In this document: one piece after another, positions 46,863 to 56,080 of the stretch
Position numbering within the stretch: the first letter of the stretch is position 1
Layout: each line of letters opens with the position of its first letter
Source of the DNA: Coptis chinensis
Lineage: Eukaryota > Streptophyta > Magnoliopsida > Ranunculales > Ranunculaceae
DNA length: 64,000 bases
NCBI GenBank assembly: GCA_015680905.1
Contig: CM027381.1
Span: 87,383,501 to 87,447,500, forward strand
Reading direction: 5' to 3'
Program-made: the position numbers and the translations under genes
The notes under the pieces: generated by a model
Database searches by the model: none
The model's input: the letters and a program-made list of their open reading frames with translations, nothing else
What the model was told of the DNA's origin: nothing

Positions 46863-47934
46863 CTACTGTGAATCCTCAGGGTTAGCAGAAGATGAACCAG
46901 GGTTTCTACTTCGTCGGCTACGACGAACTCCTGGCTGAGCTGACTGGTCTGGAATGTGGCCCAAAGATTGTAGCAGTTGATCTTGGAATTGCTGCTGATT
47001 TGCCATCATCATTCTCTGGAAATGGCCTTGGCGATTACGCATTTCTTGCTGGAAGTCATTTTGGGAAGTAAGCATCTCTTCCTGACGAAGAAACATCCTG
47101 CGCATGCTGGTATTCATGTGTCTTAAAGCTTCCATGGGAGTGCTGATTCGGCGCATGATATCCTCATTAAAATAGTTGGGTGGTGAAGGAGGAGGAGGAG
47201 GTACGTTATCACGCTCAATATCATCTCTAGCTACTGGGTCCCAGTGGTCCAGAACACAAGTCTCGAAAATTCCAAAATTCTCGAAAGACCTTGTTGGAAT
47301 GAAAGGAGTAGCAGACTGGAATCCTAAGTTAAGCATAAGCCGAAAGTAACAAGTACGACAAAGAGGAGTCGACCCGTTTGACGCGAAGTCGTAAGAACAT
47401 GGCCCGTGAAATGGACCATACATAAAGTATTCTTCTTCTCCTGGAGGATCCACAGCAGGTGCAAGAATGTCTTGTTCACGTCAGACGTCTTTGAAGTTCC
47501 AATAACGTTGTAAGCTAGCCATTGAGTGATGGCTAGTTGGTTTCATCTTAGTGAGTGCTGGTACACGCAGTTCGAGCCATTATTATACTCTCCCTCAAGA
47601 AGCGTGCCAAACATTAAGTCCATCGTAGTCGGATACTTTGATAACAACAGGGTCGGACTATCTGAGTTTATCGGAATCTGTGCTGTGTTCGATATTAACT
47701 CCAGCGTGAGTTCACGTTCCAACCCATCCGCCGTAATACAAAATTCATCACCCCGGAAACCACTATTGTTGTAAAACTTTAAAACCAAATCTTCCGAGTA
47801 ATTAGCCGGCACCTTGTGCAATGATATCTCCCACCCCTATTTGCAATTTCTTCATCGAAAAAGGGATGAAACATGCCCAAATCGAATAGATTTTTGAAAT
47901 TCCTCTCAACTGTGATTTGTCTTCGTGCTGCCAT
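46863..47934 (-). CDS. E4 accessory ORF c
   Basis: It starts at an ATG at 47934. It includes YSEDLVLKFYNNSGFRGDEF, ELTLELISNTAQIPINSD and, C-terminally, NYFNEDIMRRISTPMEALR followed by a Gln/Met-rich coiled coil and a basic tail (RRSRRSR). Each landmark has a counterpart in ORF b. The basic C-terminus could be a nuclear or nucleic-acid-binding tail; this is inference. The function is unknown and the copy has breaks. Confidence 0.6.
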
Positions 47935-48089
47935 AGAGAGGTCTAGATGACTTTCTGAGGGTGGAAATTGCTAGGAGTGTTGGAGGAGATGGTGCTGGAG
48001 CAAGGGGGTTTGAATTGGTGGAGTTGTGCCCGCGTGCGCTTGTGAAAATCAGGCCTGGGAAGCCGCGTGTGTGAGTTGAGTGGGAGGGG

Positions 48090-48137
48090 GACCAAGATCC
48101 GGATTTTGGGGGGGGGGGGGGGGGAAGAAAAGTGAGG
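48090..48137 (+). other. Homoguanine run, G-quadruplex candidate
   Basis: Four G tracts occur within 48 bases, including an uninterrupted run of 17 G at 48108-48124. The G-rich strand is the plus strand, antisense to E4. Confidence 0.75.
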
Positions 48138-48865
48138 GGCTGACGTGTGGTGTGGCCCGCGGGTTGTGTTTTGTGACCGGATCCGTGATTTTGGATCAAG
48201 TCCAATTTTTGGCCCAAGCCCAAATGATTTCCAAAAATTCCCCTTATGTCCTGAAATGTTCTGAAATTTCAAACGTAGAATTTCGATTCATTTTAACTCC
48301 AAATTGAATGAATGAGATATCAAAACGATCGGCATTAAAAATGCCATCCACGGGAATATGGCATAATCACAATCAAACCTTTTTATTTTTATTTGGGGGG
48401 TTTGAATCTTGTAAAAATAGGACGCAAACCCCCATTTTTTTTTAAGGAAGTTTATTTATTTACAAATTTTATATACAAATGTACAAGGGGAGATGAACGT
48501 GTTAATAACACCGGATTTCAAGAAGAAAATCATTACTGTAAAATCAGGCAACTGTCATTTGGCTCTGCGACGAACCCAATCCAGCCAGACTGTGGCTTAA
48601 CCTTTATGTTTTGGGGGCCTAGGGTTCAGGACGGTACCATCCCTGACCAATGTGCAATGGTCTAATAATAATATTACCCTTAGTACATATGGTATAGCCT
48701 CAAACCGCCCCGAACTGTCATCAAATAGAAAACTATTCGGGGTTGGCCTAGTGAAATCCATTGCCCGTGTGAACGAGGGACCATCCGATGTTGCATATCA
48801 CGAGTCTCTTTATGCACAACACTTAGTGCAAAGGTGAAAATAAAAGGCACGAGTATAAACAAGTT

Positions 48866-48933
48866 GAGTCTTTTAACGTCAGATCCTCAAGACGAATGTG
48901 AGTCTTTTAACGTCAGATCCTCAAGACGAATCC
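48866..48933 (+). repeat. 34-bp perfect tandem duplication
   Basis: A 34-bp unit beginning GAGTCTTTTAACGTCAG occurs at 48866 and again at 48900; the first ~32 bases are identical. Confidence 0.9.
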
Positions 48934-49423
48934 CAACCTGTGGAAGCAACGGGACGATGACGAAGTTTATCCTGCTGAGCTGGTGTCAGACAATAATATA
49001 CCTTATACCAGCTCATATTGGATAGTAGATCAAGACCTGGACAGAAAGGTGTTTGACAATTCATACACCACCCCATCCTTTTCGCCCATCACTTTCGAGC
49101 AAAAGTACTACGACCATTACCTATTCAAGATGGGTGAGATTTATACCAAATGATGAAATTTGAAGTTCACGAGGAAGAGAATAGAAAAGGGAAGAAGGAA
49201 GGAGTTGAAATTTTGGTACCCATTGTTTACCGAAGGCACGTTTGCTTTCGATTAACGTAAGACATTTATACTCGGTTCTCAAGTAGAGTTTTTGTGGACT
49301 AAGGTTCCGCTTGCAACCACACACTCTAGGGATTTTAGAAAAGAAAATAGCGGAGGGCCGACTACCCTAATGGCATACTTTCCCTGTTTATATCACATGG
49401 AAAGAAGTACACCATTGAATCTA

Positions 49424-49606
49424 TTAGTCTGGAGAGCGCAACTCATGATAATGTTTTACACGTTGGCCATTTACTTGAAATTCGCTTTCATCATTTTCGT
49501 TTTTCAAAGATATAGCCCGTAAGGGGGTGACCAATGAGACAATGAAAGGACCAGACCATCGAGTTTTTAATTTTCCTAGAAAAATGTGTAATCTTGAGTT
49601 GTACAA
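49424..49606 (-). CDS. E4 integrase, C-terminal fragment
   Basis: The minus strand encodes the C-terminal integrase segment (LGKLKTRWSGPFIV) found in plant Ty3/Gypsy elements. The rest of the integrase lies across E3 at 59388-60338. The last five bases are the target duplication. Confidence 0.85.
   Translation of the reverse strand: MYNSRLHIFLGKLKTRWSGPFIVSLVTPLRAISLKNENDESEFQVNGQRVKHYHELRSPD
49602..49606. repeat. E3 target-site duplication, left copy
   Basis: TACAA directly before the LTR start, repeated at 59388-59392. Confidence 0.95.
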
Positions 49607-51096
49607 TGATAAGAGCCCAAAATTGTAGTTTTAACCCCTTAACAATCGTACTTTTAGACCAATTATGTGAATAATAAGTAAGAGTTAATACTGATTAGGT
49701 GTTTTTATGCATTTCATGCTTCAAAGTCCATTATGTGCAGAAATGTGCCACTTTAGCAAGATAAATGAGCAAAGGTCGGTTGCTAAGGAGTTCTGTGATT
49801 AAAGGCCAATTTCCAAGAAGACAAAGCCTCTGTAAAACCCGGTCAAAAGATGAAAAGTCAAAGTCCACGCGGGCGGTCTGAGTCTGAAAAGTCAATAGAA
49901 CTTCCGAAGACCATATCTTTGGACTCAGACCTCGGAATTGGGCCTACCTTATGTCAAAACGACCAGCTCGGAAAGAGCTTTCCAATGGTCCAAGCCTTGG
50001 CCCAATCAGAGGAGCAAAAGTGGACAAAAAGTCTATCAAAATCAACTGCAGCTGAAGAGGCCTTTTTGGACTGAAAGAATTGGGTTTTGGGCCTGATTCT
50101 CTGGCCCAAAACATGGATCCAAGCCCATGCACGATTTTTGGATCTGAACATATAAAAACCAAAGCTTAGCTCTTTGTTAATGGTAGATAGTTAGGTTAGA
50201 AAATAAATTAGGTTAGGATAAGAAAAGTAGCCATTAAACCTTAGTTCTAGATCTAGTTTTACATTAATTAATTAGTTTTTATTCTTGCCTTAAATTTAGT
50301 ATTAAATTATTGTTATTGCTATTCATTAGATAAATAAAGTTAATTAGTTCTCCATAATCTAGTTTCATTTTCATTTATTTATTAGCTTAAATCCTTAGAT
50401 TTACTTATTTGTCATTATTAGTTTAATTCAATTATTGCATGAGTAGTTTCGAATTGAGTTTAAACAAGTAAAGTTCAAATATTTATATTATGTCTTGTTT
50501 AGATTCCATGAGAAATGATAGTTTAATGACTCTAGGCTAACCCTCCATTAGAGGGTTGAGGAAGCCTTGAAGAAAACTTGATTTTGTTAGCTTAGAATTT
50601 GTCCTGATAATCTATTCAATTCTAGAAGTAATTAGTTCACCATGAGAATGGGTTTAATGCTTCACATGCTAGTTATTACTTGGTAGAGATTGCCATGAAT
50701 AGTTAGGGATTAGATTTACCAATTGTTATGCGATAGCATTTCAATTTGGAGTCGACAGTTCTTGGTTAGTAGATTAAGTAGAGTTAAAGGCGGAATCAAT
50801 CCCCCTAATTCCTTATCATAGAGTCCAGTTAGTATTTCTGTAGTTGAATTATCGTATCTTGTTAGTATAAATTGAATCCGTAGTATAATCATAGAATAGA
50901 TATTTCATATAATACATTACTCTCACCATTGTTCTTTGTGTTTGTTCAATTGAATTTGTTTAAGTCTTGAGAGTTAAGAGTGGAATGATTCCGTACTCTA
51001 TATATTGCATGAATATATATGTGAGAGTAGAAAATAAATTATTGATACCGTAAGAATAAGGTTAGAGTAATCTAATTGAGTTTTTTCGGGTTATCA
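49607..51096 (+). repeat. E3 5' LTR
   Basis: 1490 bp from TGATAAGAGCCC to GGGTTATCA, with a TATA box at 50150-50157. It is followed after 2 bp by the primer-binding site. The first ~1340 bp match the 3' LTR almost exactly; the last ~150 bp do not. Confidence 0.93.
50150..50157 (+). promoter_or_regulatory. TATA box in the E3 5' LTR
   Basis: ATATAAAA about 545 bp into the LTR, in the context CTGAACATATAAAAACC; identical in the 3' LTR at 58427-58434. Confidence 0.6.
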
Positions 51097-51098
51097 AA

Positions 51099-51112
51099 TG
51101 GCGCCGCTGCCA
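51099..51112 (+). promoter_or_regulatory. E3 primer-binding site
   Basis: TGGCGCCGCTGCCA, 2 bp after the LTR, the same as in E1. The tRNA-Asp type is expected for Athila. Confidence 0.88.
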
Positions 51113-52370
51113 TCTTAATCTCGTTCAAGACAAGGATTCAATTGCTTGAATCCAAGGGGCAATCCTCCATTCTCTACCCACCCACCCTTTTAATTTTTCA
51201 TTCTTATTTCTTGAATTTTGGAACTGTTCACTATTTTAGGCATTGGGGCTGCGGATTCACTGAGAAAAACACTGCGGTGAAGGTATTTCTAAATTTTCGA
51301 AAATTCTAAAATTTTTCATACATAATATTTAATGTGTTGTTGATTTACTGGAATATTTTTAGAATTTTCAAAGTTGGTTTACCTTGTGAAAAAAATACGA
51401 TCTTTACAGTGCTGCATTTCAGTTATCACACCGTATGGTCTTGAAAAACAGACGAATAAGGTTACTTAGGGAGTTCTAAATATTCTATAATTTTTACAAG
51501 AGTATCTATCCTAAGTCAGGAGTTTGTAGTAAAAATTTGACGAGTTTTTTATTTGTTTTGACCTCCTAAATAGTAGAGTGTTTCCAGTGTGTTTCTGCAG
51601 TGTTGCAAACACTTAATATCTGTAACACCAGCCAATAAGGAGAGGTTGTAGAACTCCAATTGCTCTAAATTTTTTACAAGAACAATTAGGATCTGTCAGG
51701 AGTCTCCAGTAAAAATTTGGCAATTTTTGGATTTGTTTTGATGGGTTAACCATTCGGTTGTTTGTATTGTGTCCGAAAACCGTTTCGTAAACTTTGAAGG
51801 GCTGTAGAGGGACTTTCACAGTTCCGATTGATCTGAAATTTTACAGGCTACTTGATAGACGTCTTAGCAAATTACTGTAAAAATTTCAGAGTTTTTGGAG
51901 TACGATAAAAGGCCTAAAACTTGAAAACCCTGGAGCGCAACCCGCGCCCAAACCGAGCGCGACCGCGCCCAAAACACTGGACATTCGACAAAACAGAGGG
52001 CACTCGCGCCCTCAAGGGAAAATTCAGTGTGAACAGCCTAATTTTCATAGGTAAATGCAAATTTTTATGTCTTCAAGTTACTCAGTGTTTCTAACTTGTT
52101 AAATACTGTACTGAGATCGCTGCAGATCTGAAGACGCTATTCAAACGCTGTAGGAGGGCATTCAGTACACCTTCTTCCACTCCTCACCTCTTACCGAGGA
52201 GTTTTAATTCTAGTATAATCGGGCTTGTTTTTCGTAGAAATAAATACCACATGCCTATCTAGAAATGTATGCTTAGAGTTGTGGTTGCATATTAGTTGCC
52301 GTATAATATATTTGAAAAACCAATATGGCATATCAATATGTAGACTAACAATCATATGATAATTATGCAA
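51113..52370 (+). other. E3 leader with degenerate ~170-180 bp repeats
   Basis: No gene is supported. Three diverged units are marked by GTAAAAATTTGACGAG (51529), GTAAAAATTTGGCAAT (51709) and GTAAAAATTTCAGAG (51877), each preceded by a TTTTACA segment. A short GCGCCC-rich patch follows at 51935-52012. Confidence 0.65.
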
Positions 52371-52620
52371 ACCCTTCACCATGTTCATCTTTGTGGTAGT
52401 CGACCATTGGGCTTCTCAATGCCCATCATATCAAGAGCAATCATGTAATTATTATGAAAACCCTTCACCATGTTCATGTTGTGGTAGTCCCGATCATTGG
52501 GCTTCTCCGATGCCCATCATATCAAGAGCAATCTTGTAATTATTATGGGAACCCTTCACCATGTTCATGTTGTGGTAGTCCTAACCATTGGGCTTCTCAA
52601 TGCCCATCATATCAAGAGTC
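52371..52620 (+). repeat. Three tandem ~90-bp units encoding CCHC zinc knuckles
   Basis: Units begin ACCCTTCACCATGTTC at about 52371, 52460 and 52551. The clearest encodes CSCCGSPNHWASQC, a CX2CX4HX4C knuckle of retroviral nucleocapsid type. The period of about 30 codons indicates in-register duplication of a whole knuckle. Confidence 0.85.
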
Positions 52621-54121
52621 TGAGCCTACTATAGGATATAATAATAATTATGAGCCTCAATTTTCAAATTTTTATAGTGACTCATACAATCAAGAGTTTT
52701 CTAGTCATCCAAACTATTCATGTAATTCCACCAATAACAATCAACCAACCATTCAACCTCAACCTAACCCATCACAATGCGATATCAACCGAGTCACTCA
52801 AAACGCCAATAACTATGACTATCAAACACCATACCAACCAGACCCACACCACCAAGCTTCCCCTCAGCTAACAACATTCGATGAAATAATGGCCCAAAAC
52901 AAAATAATACTTCAGGAAATAAACCGGAACCTAAAGAAACTAGGTTCACCTACGCCAGACATTTCTACCATGCCAGAGATCGACACTATTCCCATAACTA
53001 ACCCAGTCAACCTAGTTCACACCTACCCTACATTTCATGAACCATTACCTTCCGAAGACCCTCCCATTAACCATGATATTAACTCCACACCCCACCTGGA
53101 TGAGGAAATTCTTGTAGACAACTCTTTAGGACTAGTTTCGGATGACCACTCAAACTTGAGCGATGGCTCCGAGGAACTTCCCACTGATCCACCTGACGAT
53201 GAATATAATGATTACACTTTAGAAGATATTTATAAAGGTGTGACGAAGGAAGAATTTGATAACTATTGGCATTCTCGTAATATGGACCCTCCTGTTGAGC
53301 ATGTCCAGGCCTTTGAGTTTGCAAACCGCACTCGGCTGGATGATGTCTCGACACATTCGAATGAGGACATTGAGGATACTTGTAGTATTTTAGAGGAAGA
53401 GGGTGAGGACATGGAGATTAACAATTCAAATCTAAGGCATGAACAAGTTAATGTGAAAGAAAATGAGGAAGTTACATCTTTAGAGCAATGTGAATCTAAA
53501 TTCAGTTTGGCAGCTGAGGAAATAACAATGGAAGAAATAGAGGAAAATCTTAAAGATAAAGCCACGAACCACAACCTTGTGGATTCAGCTAAGCTAGATG
53601 TAGAGTTCTTAAGAGTATGTGAGGATCCACCACCCGATGAACCACCAACCAACCACCATCCACCTGAGTTACCACCTCCTATAATCCAACCATCTACCAT
53701 AACTAAGCCATCCATTCACCCACCATTTAAAAGGAACCTCGATTTTGCCCTTGAGCCAATTGCCTCAGAGACCCTCTATAATTTTTTCAACCCTCACAGT
53801 GAAGAGTGTTTGCCTAGCACACATTCCCATGAGCACACCATGCCGGTAATTGAGAGCCAAGCTTTCACCGAGTATAGGGAAAAATCTAGTTTGTCTTATT
53901 TTTCTTCATCTGAGCTTCATGAAAGACATCAGGATCCACACTTCATTCCCTTCTTACCTAAAGTATCGCTAATTCATCTTTTTGGTCATTTCAACTATTT
54001 AAAACAACAATCACATGATGGTTTGCATATATTCTTTGATAGGATGCATAAGTTTTCATTCATTAAACTTACATGTTTGCTTCCAATTATACAACATTAT
54101 TCTGTTTGGGGGTGCATTTAG
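52454..54121 (+). CDS. E3 gag-like ORF (zinc knuckle, acidic, proline-rich)
   Basis: A 555-codon open frame. The N-terminal part has CCHC zinc knuckle sequence (CSCCGSPNHWASQC), then an Asn/Gln/Pro-rich region, a coiled-coil-like segment (FDEIMAQNKIILQEINRNLK), a long acidic region (DDEYNDYTLEDIYKGVTKEE) and a proline stretch (HPPELPPPI). The C-terminus ends ...SVWGCI within the motif CTGTTTGGGGGTGC. A nucleic-acid-binding role is inferred from the knuckle. No capsid core like that of E1 gag is apparent in front of it. It has the longest open frame in the window. Confidence 0.7.
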   Translation: MKTLHHVHVVVVPIIGLLRCPSYQEQSCNYYGNPSPCSCCGSPNHWASQCPSYQESEPTIGYNNNYEPQFSNFYSDSYNQEFSSHPNYSCNSTNNNQPTIQPQPNPSQCDINRVTQNANNYDYQTPYQPDPHHQASPQLTTFDEIMAQNKIILQEINRNLKKLGSPTPDISTMPEIDTIPITNPVNLVHTYPTFHEPLPSEDPPINHDINSTPHLDEEILVDNSLGLVSDDHSNLSDGSEELPTDPPDDEYNDYTLEDIYKGVTKEEFDNYWHSRNMDPPVEHVQAFEFANRTRLDDVSTHSNEDIEDTCSILEEEGEDMEINNSNLRHEQVNVKENEEVTSLEQCESKFSLAAEEITMEEIEENLKDKATNHNLVDSAKLDVEFLRVCEDPPPDEPPTNHHPPELPPPIIQPSTITKPSIHPPFKRNLDFALEPIASETLYNFFNPHSEECLPSTHSHEHTMPVIESQAFTEYREKSSLSYFSSSELHERHQDPHFIPFLPKVSLIHLFGHFNYLKQQSHDGLHIFFDRMHKFSFIKLTCLLPIIQHYSVWGCI

Positions 54122-55098
54122 TATCATGTTTTATGGCTAGACCCCCAACTCTTCCGACTATTTGTTTATAGTTGACCACGATCATCCACTTTATGCCACC
54201 CAGTTTCATGCTTGTTTGGGGTGTGCCTGATCCTAGGGAATCGGCGTAAAATGACCCCACATTAAGTCTCTGGAATCGACTTTAAAAGACCCACATTTTA
54301 AAACAAATTTTTACAAACCTATTTTCAAAAAAATTTGTTTGGGGGGGGGTTTTGGTTTTCCATTCTTGATCACTCAAATTCCTATTCTTACCCCCACCTC
54401 GGCCCCTTGAAGAGTAGCTAGATTTCTTCTTGTTTGTTGTTTTGATGTTTTTTTATTATTTTTAGTAGATAGGATGTTACGTTGTTAAATTCCGTAGTTA
54501 ACTTTGAATTTGGTAGTTAAATGTTGTTTGAAATTCAATTTTAATATAATGTTGTTCTTTTCAAATTGTGCATGGATTTTATTGTTAATCCCACCTTCCC
54601 GAATTGTTTGGGGGTGGTATTATTTATTCTATCATGATTTGTAGAAGATCCTCCATTTTAGAGTTTGTTTTGGAGTGAAGGTTGAGAATATTGTCATAAT
54701 TGGCATACCTATGATTAGATGTGGTGGTAGAATGAAATCTAAGAGAGTTTAGAAGTTACTAGTCTAAATCCAGTATAAAAGATATTAGGGTTGTTATAGA
54801 ATCAAGAATATGAGTTGTTTCTGTTTTCGGGTTCGGAAATTTTATTGTTTCCGGAAATTGCCTTAAAGCTTTTTGGCAACCTACCGATTCGTTTTAAAAA
54901 TTCAAAACCTATAAAAACTTCATTCATTCTACACTCACAACCCACACTACACCTAACTTCCACCACTCACCTTTCACTCCCGCGATTCCCTCATTTCGGC
55001 TCATTTTCCGAAGTTTCAAACAACTCGGCGAGATTTTCGCAAGATCTGAGGCCTTTTCAGCTCTCTGTATATTTTTTCTGAATTTTTGTCGAAGCTTC
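54122..55098 (+). other. E3 spacer with reiterated PPT-like motifs
   Basis: TGTTTGGGG-type motifs occur at about 54102, 54212, 54337 and 54608. The segment around 54290-54340 matches E1 near 20850-20920 in reverse. The 54815-55081 frame is probably leader of the accessory ORF. No separate gene is supported. Confidence 0.6.
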
Positions 55099-56080
55099 AT
55101 GCCATGCTTCGCTCAAACACTGGAAATTCCAAATACTCGAGCCTTTCGCTTTATCTATCGAGCGCGCTTTTCATACGACTTCGTGGACCAGAAAATTTCC
55201 AGTTTTTCGCGAGTAGTATCCGGATCATTCGCAGCTTTTCCAAAGCGTAATTTTGAGATGACATCTCCAACATTGATACCAGAACAGTCTTTCGAAGATT
55301 TGTTCCAAAGCATTACTTATGGTGCTTGGTTTCACGAGGCGATCACATACGTTGGCTGGGAACCGCTTATGGTTCTTGCTAGCATTTGTTCTTGGATTTG
55401 CCATGCCCGCTGAAATACAAGACCCATGATGCTATTGGGTAGATAATATGCATGTCTACACTTATGACTTTTTGCATGAGGCTTATGGGGCAGGCATTTT
55501 CCGTATCGAGGACCAAGGCGAATATAACGTCGCCCTTGGTAGCCCCGTCCATAAACATAGGAACTGTTATGTTTTGGATCATGCTAAACATTTTAGGGAA
55601 TGGCGTGTTTTCTTACGTGAATGATGCCACTTGCAGCCGCTTCCTTGCTTTAGACACGGGGCGATGTGTCATGACCTTCCCGAACCTTTGATGTCTAGTT
55701 TAGCATGAGCCCATAGCATGAGGCATAAGTATCTTCTTATGCCTGTTTTAGTTTGCCGTATTATGCTATGTTTCTTCCCTATTTTTTGTGCCCGTTTCAC
55801 GGATTGGGTTGGGGTCAAAATTGTGAGACCCACCAATTATATTATCCGATCTTTCCGTGCAATGACTTGGCAAGGGTGGAGGATACAACCTCATCAGGTT
55901 GCACCTTACACCATATCCGACCAAGTGGAGCTTAACAGGTTAGCATCCGTAGATGATAAATGGCGGCAAGCTTGGCAAATTATAATGGCATGGCAGGATG
56001 CGAAGGAACCTCACTTCTTTATAGAAGAGGAGGATGACGAAATAAAACTTGGAGTGGAGGTAAGTTTTAGTTTCAGTTAG
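55099..56080 (+). CDS. E3 accessory ORF (same family as E1 a and E4 a)
   Basis: The likely start is at 55258 (MTSPTLIPEQSFEDLFQ), with possible upstream extension to 55099. Downstream blocks include FTDWVGVKIVRPTNYI, DQVELNRLASVDDKWRQAW and AWQDAKEPHFFIEEEDDE. E4 ORF a ends with the corresponding FWRDAKEMHFFIED. E3 lacks the segment that carries the intron in E1. The copy is broken and its function unknown. Confidence 0.6.

Larger units (their letters stand above)
47935..49423 (-). other. E4 spacer between integrase and accessory ORFs
   Basis: Contains a GC-rich part with a 17-base G run (48108-48124), a 34-bp tandem duplication (48866-48933), and a block at 49285-49420 shared with E1 (21088-21190). 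No gene is supported. Confidence 0.6.

Noticed and set aside
52371-52620. CRISPR-like array
   Set aside because: The repeats are contiguous coding units for zinc knuckles without spacers, and this is a plant genome.
53263-53715. Minus-strand 150-codon ORF
   Set aside because: Antisense shadow of the long E3 gag-like ORF; Gly/Ser bias comes from the proline- and acid-rich sense strand.
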